Numbered from the stretch's first letter, positions 14,357-22,380 are shown. The stretch: 22,380 bases of DNA from Bacteroidales bacterium UBA4788 (GCA_002402965.1 DHGW01000051.1:2446-24825), one strand, 5' to 3'. The notes: a model not told the origin generated them from the sequence alone. Made by a program: numbers and translations.

Positions 14357-14963
14357 TTAGAATACCAGGCTGATGATGTTATTCCATATTTTTTGCTGAT
14401 GATAAAGCCTGGCCATATAATAATCGGCCAGCATGAATCCTTTAGCCTCTCCATTGTACAAAACGTGGTTTATCGGACTTTGCATTATCGGAACCGACGT
14501 TCCGGGAGAGGATCAGCATATTAATGGCATCCTTGTTGTTTGTCATGCCGGCATATACAGGAGCCAGCCTGACCAATGCGGTTCCTTCTTCCCTGTTGGA
14601 TTCAGGGACCAGTCCTGAAAAGTTACCGTATTTTTCAAACGCCCCGATGGCGTACCTGGCAGGTTGTTTTCGTTCAGCCGGTGACAGCTTTGCCAGTTCC
14701 GCCTTCAGCGAAGTAAGAAGATCGGCAGGAGCATCATCATTCTGATCATTTGCCATATCAGTCCTGAACTTTTGAATCTCAAGTCTGAACTCAGCAGCAG
14801 CTTCAGCGTCCATTTTCAACAGTTCCCTGTAGGATTTCTCCATTTCGGAAAGTATTATTTCCGAATCGCTTTTCTGCTGACTTCCTTCCTCCTTTCCCTG
14901 TCTGGATGTGCAGGGCGTACACTGTGAGGGAAAAGGTCGGCATCTGGCGCTCGAAGTTCTCAT
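14357..14963 (-). pseudogene. Frameshifted gene of unknown function, possibly a former lipoprotein
   Basis: From an ATG at 14963 the frame encodes 173 residues ending at a TAA at 14442. The central part is well formed and mostly helical: IILSEMEKSYRELLKMDAEA, LLTSLKAELAKLSPAERKQ, YAIGAFEKYGNFSGLVPES, ALVRLAPVYAGMTNNKDAI. The last 22 residues look unlike protein, whereas another frame from about 14510 reads VLYNGEAKGFMLADYYMARL and continues to a TAA at 14357, which suggests a frameshift near 14510-14515. The N-terminus (SSARCRPFPSQCTPCTSRQG) looks like a mis-framed signal sequence before a Cys. The ATG overlaps the TGA of the KAS III remnant upstream (ATGA), so the two may once have been an operon. 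No family is recognised. Confidence 0.5.
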
Positions 14964-15946
14964 TCGTTAACAAATCCGGGCTGAGGGCAGAGGTGATCTG
15001 ACTTGATATAACCAGGGAGGTTCCTGAAGATTATGATCCACGATGTCCTTAACCGGGAAACTAATCTCGCTGACAAACAGTAATCAAAGCAACCCTCCTT
15101 CCGGCTCAGGTGTTGAACCACTTCCGGAATGCCTGACAGCTTCATGCCTGCCTGAATTATCCGCGAGCCTGCCTGGTGAGGCACGATGAGACTGATATCA
15201 TCCAGCGTAATTCCAGTCTCCTTCAGGATTCCGTCCACTGCCAGCTTGAAGGCAAGTGGTGCAAATTCTGCTACTCTTTTCCTGTCTATTATGAGAATCT
15301 TGTAATCCTCGAAGAATCCGGCATCGAATTCCTCCCCGTCCGTCATCCTGAAGAAATCGACGAACCCGGGATTAAGTGATGCGCTGACAATTGTTGCTGC
15401 AGCCCCGTCGCCGAAGGCCATGAAAGCATTTTTGTCGATCTCGCTGAGGAATGTGGAGTTGTTGGAAGCGCCGGTGATCAGGATATTTTTCTTGCATCCT
15501 CACCGGATCAGGCTGGCAGCTATCTGGAGTGCTGAGATAAAGACCACACAGCTTCCGGCCATATTGAAGCACTCACAGTGAACCCCGATTGATCTTTGGG
15601 TCAGCGAGTACTGCATGTGGGGAGAAAGCTCATAAAAACGGCGACGGAGCAACGAGTCCTCCCTGTACGATGGCGGGACCTCGGTATAGAAGATGATCAG
15701 GTCGATCTCCGACGGGTCAATGCCTGAACTGGTAATGACATCTGCAGATGCGTCGGTGGCAATGCTGTGAAGTGATTCAGTGTCATTGACATAATACCTG
15801 TGTTTTATCCCGGTTAACCGCTCAATGATCCCGTGGTTAAGCGAGAGCCTGTCTTCCAGTTCATCGTTGTGAACGATCCTTCCCGGGTACTTAAGACATG
15901 ATTTAAGGATAAAGGCTTCCGTCATCTCTTTGGTTTTAGTTATCAA
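14960..15946 (-). pseudogene. 3-oxoacyl-ACP synthase III (FabH-like) pseudogene
   Basis: A KAS III/thiolase-fold gene of 328 codons is interrupted in frame by TGA at 15502-15500 (codon 149). Before it, the N-terminus (FILKSCLKYPGRIVHNDEL, ERLTGIKHRYY) and the active-site region SCVVFISALQIAASLIR with catalytic Cys133 are clear. After it the same frame gives KNILITGASNNS, then FGDGAAATIV (the FabH GDGA motif) and LIVPHQAGSRIIQ with the catalytic His257. The expected third catalytic segment (GN-x-S-x-AS with Asn) is not found. The last 45 residues (FDYCLSARLVSRLRTSW onward) look out of frame, and a second frame there reads EISFPVKDIVDHNLQ, so a C-terminal frameshift is also likely. KAS III enzymes condense acyl-CoA with malonyl-ACP in fatty acid or secondary lipid synthesis. 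This copy is probably non-functional. The original substrate is unknown. Confidence 0.8.
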
Positions 15947-16003
15947 GACAGAAGGAGTGCCTGTTGAATCTCAATTTTCAGCCGGTATCCCCTGGCAATT
16001 CAA

Positions 16004-16264
16004 TTACTTTTTGTAGACCCTGAACCGCTTATAGATCTTCCCTCCCAGTCGTTCCATTTCGGCCCTTACTTTCAGATTGTCCTCCAGTTCATGATGTCTG
16101 TCGGCATACTTCAACCCGGCTTTCCGGGCTGACCGGATCGTAGTGTAAACCATTGCTGCATCTATTCCTCTGCGAAATTCAATGACCAGGCGAGAAAGCT
16201 GATAGGTGAGAGTCCCGGGAGGAAGGAAGCTGTGCTTCTGTTTCCGCCAGGCTGAGATCGCTCA
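16004..16264 (-). pseudogene. C-terminal remnant of a GNAT-like acyltransferase
   Basis: The reverse frame from just after an in-frame TGA (16264-16262) to the TAA at 16006-16004 gives 85 residues with no usable start near its beginning. The segment LVIEFRRGIDAAMVYTTIRSARKAG, followed by LEDNLKVRAEMERLGGKIYKRFRVYKK, closely follows the end of YghO-type GNAT proteins, in which a helix is followed by LE-x-N, an E-x-x-G-G-K-x-Y-K step and a final R-x-Y-x-K. Upstream of the TGA the same frame can be read for some 28 further codons, without recognisable similarity. The 5' part of the gene is missing or unrecognisable. It lies directly upstream of the KAS III remnant on the same strand, so both may derive from one lost lipid- or acyl-modification cluster. 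That link is inference. Confidence 0.6.
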
Positions 16265-16449
16265 CATATAACCTTGCCAGACAAATTTAATCTTCCTGAC
16301 AGAACGATTGGTTCTGCTTAGCGCTGCCCCGTCCAGGCTTCAGGGTTAGTCAGATACACCGCGCTCTGCACGGCGGATGACGTATTCACCTGTGCACCCA
16401 ACTACTGGGAACGACTGAGGGTGAAGCTGGAAGTAGGCTAAGGCTAAAG

Positions 16450-16926
16450 CTATTTTTTCAGTTCACTTAATTCGATGCTGTAGTCAAATTGCAGGTCTTC
16501 ATGAAGGACAGAAACCTTCTTGATGATTGTGTCAATCTGCCGGTTGTAGAGATTCATGAGGGCCGCATTTTTTTGAATCGGAGGTGAGAGGCTCTTCAGC
16601 CTGGTACAGAAATACAGCAGCAGGTCCACCTCAGTCTGTTTCTTCTGCGAATACCTGATGTACTTTCTTGTGTTCTTCAGTATCTTCCTGACACTCTTCC
16701 TGATAAAGTAATAGCTCGTACGGTTTATCTGTTCAAACTCCCCGTCCATCTCCTTCTTAACATTCTGCACGTAAGCAAGTTCATCGGCTGATTCGAACAG
16801 CAGGTAAGTCAGCAGTTCCTTGTTCTCCTTTTTGAACCGCGCAAGGCGAAGGCACAGATCGCGCAGCTCTTTGGGGGTGCGATATGTCAGTTCCCGGCTT
16901 ATCTCTTTCAGTGTAACGGACTTCAT
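16450..16926 (-). CDS. Conserved Bacteroidota hypothetical protein
   Basis: The 158-residue protein is strongly charged and helical (KELRDLCLRLARFKKENKELLTYLLFE, FIRKSVRKILKNTRKYIRYS, TEVDLLLYFCTRL, and LHEDLQFDYSIELSELKK at the end). I believe it belongs to an uncharacterised family of Bacteroidota, judged by the FKKENKELLTYLLFE and LHEDLQ(Y/F)D stretches, but cannot name a Pfam entry or a function. There is no signal peptide or membrane segment, so it is cytoplasmic. A -7-like element TACCTTTG lies 26 bases before its start. It is the only gene between 14.3 and 18.5 kb with no visible lesion, and it is divergent from the damaged MACPF gene. Confidence 0.75.
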   Translation of the reverse strand: MKSVTLKEISRELTYRTPKELRDLCLRLARFKKENKELLTYLLFESADELAYVQNVKKEMDGEFEQINRTSYYFIRKSVRKILKNTRKYIRYSQKKQTEVDLLLYFCTRLKSLSPPIQKNAALMNLYNRQIDTIIKKVSVLHEDLQFDYSIELSELKK

Positions 16927-16951
16927 TTACATGGCAGCGGATGCTGTCATG

Positions 16952-16959
16952 CAAAGGTA
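16952..16959 (-). promoter_or_regulatory. Putative Bacteroidota -7 promoter element
   Basis: On the reverse strand the sequence reads TACCTTTG, an exact TAnnTTTG match, 26 bases upstream of the ATG at 16926. No TTG or TTTG is found at the ideal -33 distance, only TTA, so the promoter would be weaker than the one before the XRE gene. Confidence 0.5.
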
Positions 16960-16984
16960 AAATAAAATTCTCCCGGGGAGGTAA

Positions 16985-18471
16985 CCACACCTTGGAACAT
17001 GCCAGGGAATCTTCTTATGCATTTCCTGCAACAAGCTTCCCGGGCCTTTTGACCCATTTAATGACCCGGAGACAATTGACGGATTCATGGACCTGGGGGC
17101 AGGTTATGACGTCTTTGACAACTTCGCGGATGAAGCAAAGGTGCGGGAGCATATACTTGACTACGGTAAGCTTAATGCTGATGGTCTGGTTGAGATGAAA
17201 GACCTTGAAAACAGCTCTTTTCTCAGGACTTCAGGGACCAGCATAAGCACCTACTCCAGCTCTCTCAGCGCATCGGTGGGGCTACAGGGTAGTTACATGT
17301 TCTTCAGCGGATCAATTGAAACGAATTTCAGTAAGGAGAGATATTCGTATGATTCATATTCATTTGCCACCTATCACATTCTGATCAACAAGTATCAGCT
17401 CAGGCTCCCTACGGACTGGGATGCCTCTGATCTGAAGCCTTATCTGACCTCGCAGGCTAAGAGCAAGCTCAATGATCCATCCGTGCCGCCTTCCACAATT
17501 TTTACCCTTTATGGCACCCACTGCCTGACGGGGGTTGTCGTCGGCGCAAGGTCTGACTATAGCGTCTCCGGGCGTACGCGCGACGTCAAGGAGGGCGTCG
17601 GCGTGGCAGTATATGCCGAAGCAAGTTTCTCAAAGGGATATGGTTCAGGCGAACTGAACACCTCTGTGGTCACACAACAGGAGTTTGACAGGTTCGCATC
17701 CAACATGGAACAACACCTTGAGGTGTATGGCGGAGACAGCCAGGAGGGGCATCACATCATCAGCAAGAATGATTATGACTCCTGGCTCAACAGCATCCCC
17801 AACAAGCTGGTATTCTGCAATTACACCCAGAACAGATTGATACCCATCTGGGAATTCTGTGACGACGAAGCCCGCAGGACCGAGCTGTTGCAGTATTATT
17901 CAACCAGATGGGCGACAGACAGGGAGATTTCTGTCTACCCTACCCCTCGCTTCTGCATACTCGATCTCATGGTGGTGGACAGTCCTTTACCCCCAACCCG
18001 TACCGCGTGAACGGCAGGGACTATTACAAACTTCCATATGATCTCAACAAGGGGGCGGGTGGAGCCACACTGTGGATATATTACCTGCCCGGCCTTGAAA
18101 ATGATACGATCAAACCTGTTGCAGCAATAGGTACGTATGACACTACTGATGGAGAAAAAATTACTGATCTTGGTCCGGATTTCGATGATATAGATGTTGA
18201 TCTGAACAGGGGATCCGGTGGTGATTATATCCTCCTTGCCTACCGGAAACATACGGACCACTCCGACCAGTTACTGACAGGCCTGAGTATCTGGGACCGC
18301 CACACCACATATGTGTACAGCCTTGGCACCTCAGCGGCCTATACATGGCACGGGCTGCTCCAGTACGGCACCAGCATCCTGCAGGACCTCAATGAAGATG
18401 CAAGTGGTGAATACATATACCTCTACTACACGACCCAATTCGTCGAGGAAAGTGCTCTACCCGGGAAATAA
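16985..18471 (+). pseudogene. MACPF-MABP pore-forming protein, frameshifted and without start codon
   Basis: The frame is open from after a TAA at 16982-16984 and reads a lipoprotein-like CISCNKLPGPFDPFNDPE before the first ATG at 17087, but has no ATG before that. Next come the MACPF domain with its signature YGTHCLTGVVVGARSDYS, flanking amphipathic stretches (SGTSISTYSSSLSASVG, KEGVGVAVYAEASFSKG) and the end-of-domain LIPIWEFCDDEARRTELLQYY. At the C5 run 17990-17994 the frame breaks after ILDLMVVDSPL. The other frame carries on NPYRVNGRDYYKLPYDLNKG to a TAA at 18471. That C-terminal part holds three similar units, DLNKGAGG, DLNRGSGG and DLNEDASG, each followed or preceded by a Y-rich strand, as in the MABP beta-prism. 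MACPF proteins oligomerise into membrane pores; Bacteroidales use some of them as toxins against relatives. One added base in the C run would restore a full MACPF-MABP protein. Confidence 0.85.
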
Positions 18472-18531
18472 CTGCCGCAGCTCCGTTTGATTGCTGTTAT
18501 TGGGGAATAATACCTGCAGGCAATCCCAGGG

Positions 18532-19989
18532 TCATAATTTGGCCAGTCGCTTCCTGGCGAACGGTTTGGTTACTGCCAGGTCAAAGGAGGTTAGTTTGTT
18601 ATTTGATATTTTCGCATATGTTTCCTTTACCTTTTCGATATTTCCCATCTTCTCATAAGCCAATCCTGCGTAATAAAGAGCCATGGCACCAGCCTGCTCA
18701 AGGCTCGCGATTGCTTCCTTATAATTGTCTTTGTGGTAATCTATGAGCTCCTTCATCTCAAACAGGTCACTCTTGTAAGTATCCTTCTCCTCATCCGTCA
18801 GACTCTGGTCATAGAGCGAAAGGTATTTTTGCGCAAGATCAGTTTTTCCCGAGTAGGCATACAGATACCCCTCAACGAGATTTGCGAACTGCCCGAAGAA
18901 AATTCTGTCCGGTTCAGACAGGTTGAGGGAAGTCAGGTACATCTTGTATTCTTCCAGCATTTTTCCGTAAGCGGCATAGTCCTCATACAGAAGGCAGCTG
19001 TATGCTTTGTTTACGGTGGTCCTGATTATGCTTTCATCTCTGCCCCCCAATTGTTTGTTGAATTCAATCTGCCTGTCGAAGGCTGCGAGGGCTTCGGGAA
19101 GATTGCCTTCATAGAGATAAGTGTATCCGACAGATTCAAGGCAGAAATTCTTTTGCCCGTTCGTGAGAGACGCATCCCTGGCCTTAAGATAGTTATCCCT
19201 GGCTGCAGGATAATTATTGTCTGCCACATAGCAGTGACTCAGATATAGGAATGAGAGATATTCCTCCTTGATAGCCAATGCTTTCGTGTGCATTACTATA
19301 GCCTCCTCTACTCTGCCCTGGCCTCTTAAGAGCTGCCCGTAATCGTCCAGAAAATCAGTGTTCCCAGGATTCATTTCTATTGCCCTTGCATACAATTTTT
19401 CTGCTTCCTCAGGTTTTTCCAGATGCCAAAGGATGTAACCCTCGAGGTTAATTGCACCGGAAAAGTCCGGGTCCAGCTCGCTGCTTCGCTTTGCGTACTC
19501 AAGCGCTTCTTCATACTTTTCGAAGTTGGCAAACATAAATGCCATATGCATTGTAAGAATTTTATCCTCGGGGGCTAATCCGATTGCAGCCTTTAATTCA
19601 TCAAAGGCTTCATCCCTTTTTCCGTTTGTCAGACTTCCATACGCCTGGATAAAATGCTTCTCAGCCTCAGAAACCTTATCTCTCTGCTCATAAGCAGCAT
19701 TAATATATTTCTCGCGTTCAATATTGCCGAATCCCATGTAACCGTAATACAGATTTGTTAGGGCGAACTCTTTATCCAGATCCAGGGCTTGTTTAAACAG
19801 TTCGGTGGCTTTCCTGGCGTCTCCTGCTTCAAACAACTGGATCTGCGCTTCCTTGAACAGTGCCCTTGCTTTATCCGATTTGGTGGTAACAGGCATGACT
19901 TTGTCTCCTGCAATGAATCCGAAAGTCACCAATGCTGTAACCAGGCATGCGACAACGCATGGAGCCAGATTTAAGATTTTCCTTTTCAT
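18532..19989 (-). CDS. Exported tetratricopeptide-repeat protein
   Basis: The 485-residue protein begins with an uncleaved-anchor or signal sequence (MKRKILNLAPCVVACLVTALVTFGF) and then consists mostly of TPR helix pairs. Examples are ALFKEAQIQLFEAGDARKATELFKQALDLD, EEALEYAKRSSELDPDFSGA, EKPEEAEKLYARAIEMNPGN, EGNLPEALAAFDRQIEFNK and YKEAIASLEQAGAMALYYAGLAYEKMGNIEKVKETYAKI. TPR arrays bind partner proteins or peptides; no fused catalytic domain is seen. It is probably periplasmic or membrane tethered. The start at 19989 gives the hydrophobic N-terminus directly; an upstream in-frame ATG at 20073 would add 28 residues rich in Pro, His and Ser before it. It ends in TGA, which shows that TGA is a normal stop here. 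It has no obvious operon partner; the YgiD-type gene is divergent. Confidence 0.85.
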   Translation of the reverse strand: MKRKILNLAPCVVACLVTALVTFGFIAGDKVMPVTTKSDKARALFKEAQIQLFEAGDARKATELFKQALDLDKEFALTNLYYGYMGFGNIEREKYINAAYEQRDKVSEAEKHFIQAYGSLTNGKRDEAFDELKAAIGLAPEDKILTMHMAFMFANFEKYEEALEYAKRSSELDPDFSGAINLEGYILWHLEKPEEAEKLYARAIEMNPGNTDFLDDYGQLLRGQGRVEEAIVMHTKALAIKEEYLSFLYLSHCYVADNNYPAARDNYLKARDASLTNGQKNFCLESVGYTYLYEGNLPEALAAFDRQIEFNKQLGGRDESIIRTTVNKAYSCLLYEDYAAYGKMLEEYKMYLTSLNLSEPDRIFFGQFANLVEGYLYAYSGKTDLAQKYLSLYDQSLTDEEKDTYKSDLFEMKELIDYHKDNYKEAIASLEQAGAMALYYAGLAYEKMGNIEKVKETYAKISNNKLTSFDLAVTKPFARKRLAKL

Positions 19990-20039
19990 CTTTGTAATTA
20001 CTTGGTAAATACTAAAGGTCCGGCATGAATGTCTGGCAA

Positions 20040-20055
20040 CCGGGGATTGCCCCGG
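20040..20055. repeat. GC-rich hairpin CCGGGG-ATTG-CCCCGG
   Basis: A perfect 6-bp stem with a four-base loop lies in the leader side of the TPR gene, about 50 bases upstream of its ATG on the reverse strand. If transcribed it would form a stable RNA hairpin. No T-run follows on either strand, so it is not a standard terminator. Confidence 0.35.
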
Positions 20056-20269
20056 GTCAGGTTTCTTATACATATCTCTGCCATTACTGCAAAAGTCACT
20101 TTTACCTTCGTCCCAAAGATTGTTCCCGTTGTGCCGGATTAAGATTTTTTTTTGCAGGGCCGGCTTCCTGTCGGGCTAACTGAAGCTTTTGCTGCCATCC
20201 AGGGAGATCTGTTTCCCGGAACTGCATCAACTTTTCGTAACTTCCCTTGTTAAAAGATAAAACATCACC

Positions 20270-21115
20270 ATGGCGGCAAAACTTACGAATCTGCTGAAAG
20301 AGGGTATGAGCACCCGCGACGGAGATCAGTCCTCTCCGAAAATGCCCGTGCTGTTCATCGGCCATGGCAGCCCGATGAATGCAATCGAGGAGAACGAGTT
20401 TGCCGCCGGCTGGCGCGAGGCCGGCAGTAGGCTGCCACAACCCGCCGCCATCCTGTGCATCTCCGCCCACTGGCAGACGAAAGGCACAAAGGTGACAGCC
20501 ATGGAGAAGCCGGAAACCATCCATGACTTCGGGGGATTTCCCCGCCCGCTTTACGAGGTGCAGTACCCCGCTCCGGGAAGCCCTGATCTGGCCCGCGCTA
20601 CCCGTGATACGATACGCGAACGGATCGTAGAGCTTGACCGGGCCTGGGGCCTTGACCACGGAGCATGGACCGTTATAAGGAGGATGTACCCCGAGGCCAA
20701 TGTGCCGGTGGTGGAGCTGAGTCTTGACTGGCAGATGACGCCACAACAGCACTATGACCTGGCACGCGAGCTGGCCCCGTTGCGCAGGAAGGGGGTGCTG
20801 ATAATCGGCAGCGGCAACATGGTGCATAACCTCGGGATGGTGTCGTGGGAACACATTAATACGCCAGGATTCGCATTCGATTGGGCCACAGAGGCAGGTG
20901 AGGCAATGAAAAGATACATCCTCAGCAGCGACCACGCTCCTCTGATCAACTACACCGCGCAGGGCAGGGCATTCAGCCTCGCCATACCCACTCCTGAGCA
21001 CTTCCTCCCGCTGCTCTATTCGCTGGCGCTGAGAGAGCCGGGTGAACCTGTTGAACTGTTCAACGACCAGCCAATTGCAGGATCGCTGACGATGACCTCG
21101 GTAAAGATCGGGTGA
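20270..21115 (+). CDS. ygiD: YgiD-type LigB-family extradiol dioxygenase (4,5-DOPA dioxygenase)
   Basis: The 281-residue protein belongs to the LigB superfamily, YgiD/DODA branch. It has the metal-site motif LFIGHGSPMNAIE (His32), ISAHW (His67), LDHGAW (His130), GSGNMVHNL (His186) and TPEHFLPLLY (His244); the counterparts of His32, His67 and His244 are metal ligands in the family. Plant and bacterial members cleave the ring of DOPA at the 4,5 position; E. coli YgiD binds zinc and can act on DOPA, though the physiological substrate is not settled. Relative to E. coli YgiD, there are about 24 extra N-terminal residues before MPVLFIGHGSP. A start at the in-frame ATG at 20342 is possible, but 20270 and 20306 are also ATGs and the true one is undecided. 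It ends TGA followed directly by TAA. It is divergent from the TPR gene. Confidence 0.9.
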   Translation: MAAKLTNLLKEGMSTRDGDQSSPKMPVLFIGHGSPMNAIEENEFAAGWREAGSRLPQPAAILCISAHWQTKGTKVTAMEKPETIHDFGGFPRPLYEVQYPAPGSPDLARATRDTIRERIVELDRAWGLDHGAWTVIRRMYPEANVPVVELSLDWQMTPQQHYDLARELAPLRRKGVLIIGSGNMVHNLGMVSWEHINTPGFAFDWATEAGEAMKRYILSSDHAPLINYTAQGRAFSLAIPTPEHFLPLLYSLALREPGEPVELFNDQPIAGSLTMTSVKIG

Positions 21116-21160
21116 TAAGCGCTTCGCCGTCAGACAAAAAACTTATTAACCCCGGATGGT

Positions 21161-21175
21161 GGATATTTTTTATCC
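21161..21175. repeat. Small hairpin GGATA-TTTTT-TATCC between the YgiD-type and DUF1846 genes
   Basis: A 5-bp stem with a T-rich loop lies 46 bases after the YgiD-type stop. The stem is weak and no T-tract follows the second arm, so a terminator function is uncertain. The AT-rich stretch after it (around 21180-21220) is a likely promoter area for the DUF1846 gene; TAATATTG at about 21212 is a one-mismatch -7 candidate. Confidence 0.3.
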
Positions 21176-21262
21176 CTGCATAAACTTTCTTACAAGGAAA
21201 ATTTATTTAATATTGGAAGCTGATCCTTATGCTTGTCGGAAAAGCGAATCGGGGGCCTTTAA

Positions 21263-22380
21263 ATGACTGATACATACCACACCGGGTTTGACAATGAGAA
21301 ATACCTCAGGGAGCAGACTGCTGCAATCCTAGAGCGTGTGAACCGCTTCAACAATAAACTTTATCTCGAGTTCGGGGGTAAGCTGCTGTTTGATTTTCAT
21401 GCCGCGAGGGTCCTCCCGGGCTTCGATCCCAACGTAAAGATGCGGCTGCTGCAGATGCTGAAGGATAAGACCGATGTGATCCTCTGCATTCATGCCGGCG
21501 ATATCGAGAGGAAGAAGATACGGGCCGATTTCGGCATTACCTACGATGTGGATGCGCTTAAGACAATTGACGACTTCAGGGAGTGGGGCATCGAGGTTAC
21601 CGCGGTGGTCATCACCCGGTATACGGGTCAGCAACCGGCGAAGGCATTCAGGAACAAGCTGGAGCACAGGGGAGTGAAGGTCTATACACACTCTCCCACC
21701 AAAGGATACCCCACCGACATAGACCTGATAGTGAGCGACGAGGGTTACGGCGCCAACGAATACATTAAGACTACACACCCGATTGTTGTTGTTACCGGAC
21801 CTGGACCGGGCAGCGGCAAGCTGGCCACCTGCCTGTGCAACCTCTACCACGAGTACCGCAGAGGTATCAAGGCGGGATATGCCAAGTTCGAGACCTTCCC
21901 CATCTGGGATCTGCCCATTGACCACAAGGTGAATATAGCCTATGAGGCCGCCACACTTGACCTGAAGGACGAGGTGCTGGTAGACAGCTACCATCTGAAG
22001 AGCTATGGCGAAAATGTTGTTAACTATAACCGCGATATCGAGGCATTTCACCTGCTCAAGAGAATCCTTGAAAAAATTACCGGGGGTGAGTCGATGTACC
22101 AGTCGCCCACCGATATGGGCGTGAACCGCGCCAGTTCCGGGATAGTGGATGATGCGCTGATACAGGAGGCTGCGCACCAGGAGATCATACGCCGTTACTT
22201 CAGGTGCAATGTGGAGTATGCCATCGGGCTGGCCGACAAGGAAGTGCTTGATCATGCCCAGAAGATTATGGCGAAGGTCAGGGCGAAGCCGGAGGACCGT
22301 AAGGTCGTGCTGCCGGCGCGGAAGGCGGCTGCAGAAGCGGAGAAGGGTGGCAAAGGCAATGCAGGTATCTTCTGCGGTGC
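21263..22380 (+). CDS. DUF1846 family protein, N-terminal 372 residues (runs off right edge)
   Basis: The frame from ATG 21263 is open to the end of the window. The protein begins MTDTYHTGFDNEKYLREQTAAILER and has the family landmarks KLYLEFGGKLLFDFHAARVLPGF (residues 32-54), ILCIHAGDIERKKIRADFGITYD, and a glycine-rich P-loop-like GPGPGSGKLATCLCNLYHEYRRG (from 179; Gly183, Ser184 and Lys186 are Walker A-like). Further on come KFETFPIWDLPIDHKVNIAYEAATLDL and SPTDMGVNRASSGIVDD. These are hallmarks of DUF1846, whose members are usually about 500 residues. The family is abundant in anaerobic bacteria, but its function is not established to my knowledge; ATP binding is plausible from the P-loop-like stretch. 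No defect is visible in the part seen. Confidence 0.9.
   Translation, partial: MTDTYHTGFDNEKYLREQTAAILERVNRFNNKLYLEFGGKLLFDFHAARVLPGFDPNVKMRLLQMLKDKTDVILCIHAGDIERKKIRADFGITYDVDALKTIDDFREWGIEVTAVVITRYTGQQPAKAFRNKLEHRGVKVYTHSPTKGYPTDIDLIVSDEGYGANEYIKTTHPIVVVTGPGPGSGKLATCLCNLYHEYRRGIKAGYAKFETFPIWDLPIDHKVNIAYEAATLDLKDEVLVDSYHLKSYGENVVNYNRDIEAFHLLKRILEKITGGESMYQSPTDMGVNRASSGIVDDALIQEAAHQEIIRRYFRCNVEYAIGLADKEVLDHAQKIMAKVRAKPEDRKVVLPARKAAAEAEKGGKGNAGIFCG

Noticed and set aside
16282..16289. TAAATTTG on the reverse strand as a promoter for the GNAT remnant
   Set aside because: It matches TAnnTTTG but has no -33 partner and lies in what looks like the former coding frame; the downstream gene is a fragment.
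17985..18000. Programmed -1 frameshift in the MACPF gene
   Set aside because: The junction contains a C5 run but no X-XXY-YYZ slippery heptamer in the zero frame and no obvious downstream pseudoknot; loss of one C is simpler.
20102..21001. Long reverse-strand open frame (299 codons) across the YgiD-type gene
   Set aside because: It is antisense to a gene with all LigB family histidines; its own translation is rich in Cys, His and Arg without any family pattern, which is typical of GC-rich antisense frames.
21329..22255. Long reverse-strand open frame (308 codons) across the DUF1846 gene
   Set aside because: The forward strand carries the conserved DUF1846 motifs throughout; the antisense frame has no recognisable domain.

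Overview
The window looks like a chromosomal stretch of a Bacteroidota bacterium, probably Bacteroidales-like. Supporting points are a Bacteroidales-type KilA-N protein, a SMUG2-type DNA glycosylase, a LamG-fused GH127-like arabinofuranosidase, a MACPF protein and a conserved hypothetical of Bacteroidota type. Two sequences also match the Bacteroidota promoter -7 element TAnnTTTG, one of them with a TTTG at the expected -33 spacing. Intact genes use TAA, TAG and TGA as stops, so the standard code applies. No tRNA, rRNA, CRISPR array, transposase or integrase was seen.

Layout. 1-2 kb: the start of a KilA-N gene running off the left edge, then an alpha/beta-hydrolase pseudogene. 2.1-5.0 kb (+): a multi-pass membrane protein directly followed by the SMUG2-like glycosylase, then an OsmC-family protein and a SAM methyltransferase. 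5.1-5.6 kb (-): a small lipoprotein whose signal peptide has no start codon. 5.8-8.3 kb (+): a tight, AT-rich group of CPBP intramembrane protease, NTF2-like protein and serine-hydrolase lipoprotein. 8.3-9.0 kb (-): a winged-helix regulator with its membrane partner. 9.05-12.9 kb (+): an exported nitroreductase and a 1018-residue secreted GH127-like enzyme, followed by a vestige of a second GH127 tail. 13.1-14.2 kb (+): an XRE regulator and ImmA/IrrE protease module behind a promoter that lies inside a palindrome.

14.3-18.5 kb is a belt of decaying genes: a broken putative lipoprotein, a KAS III (FabH-like) gene with an in-frame TGA, the C-terminal remnant of a GNAT-like acetyltransferase and a MACPF-MABP pore-forming protein damaged at both ends. 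One intact conserved hypothetical gene sits inside the belt. From 18.5 kb to the right edge the genes look intact again: an exported TPR protein (-), a YgiD-type LigB dioxygenase (+) and a DUF1846 protein (+) that runs off the edge.

I see no clear new multi-gene system. The observations most worth following are the MACPF-MABP gene with a threefold beta-prism and lesions at both ends, the operator-embedded promoter of the XRE/ImmA pair, the run of genes broken by in-frame TGA, and the missing start codon of the lipoprotein at 5.1-5.6 kb.
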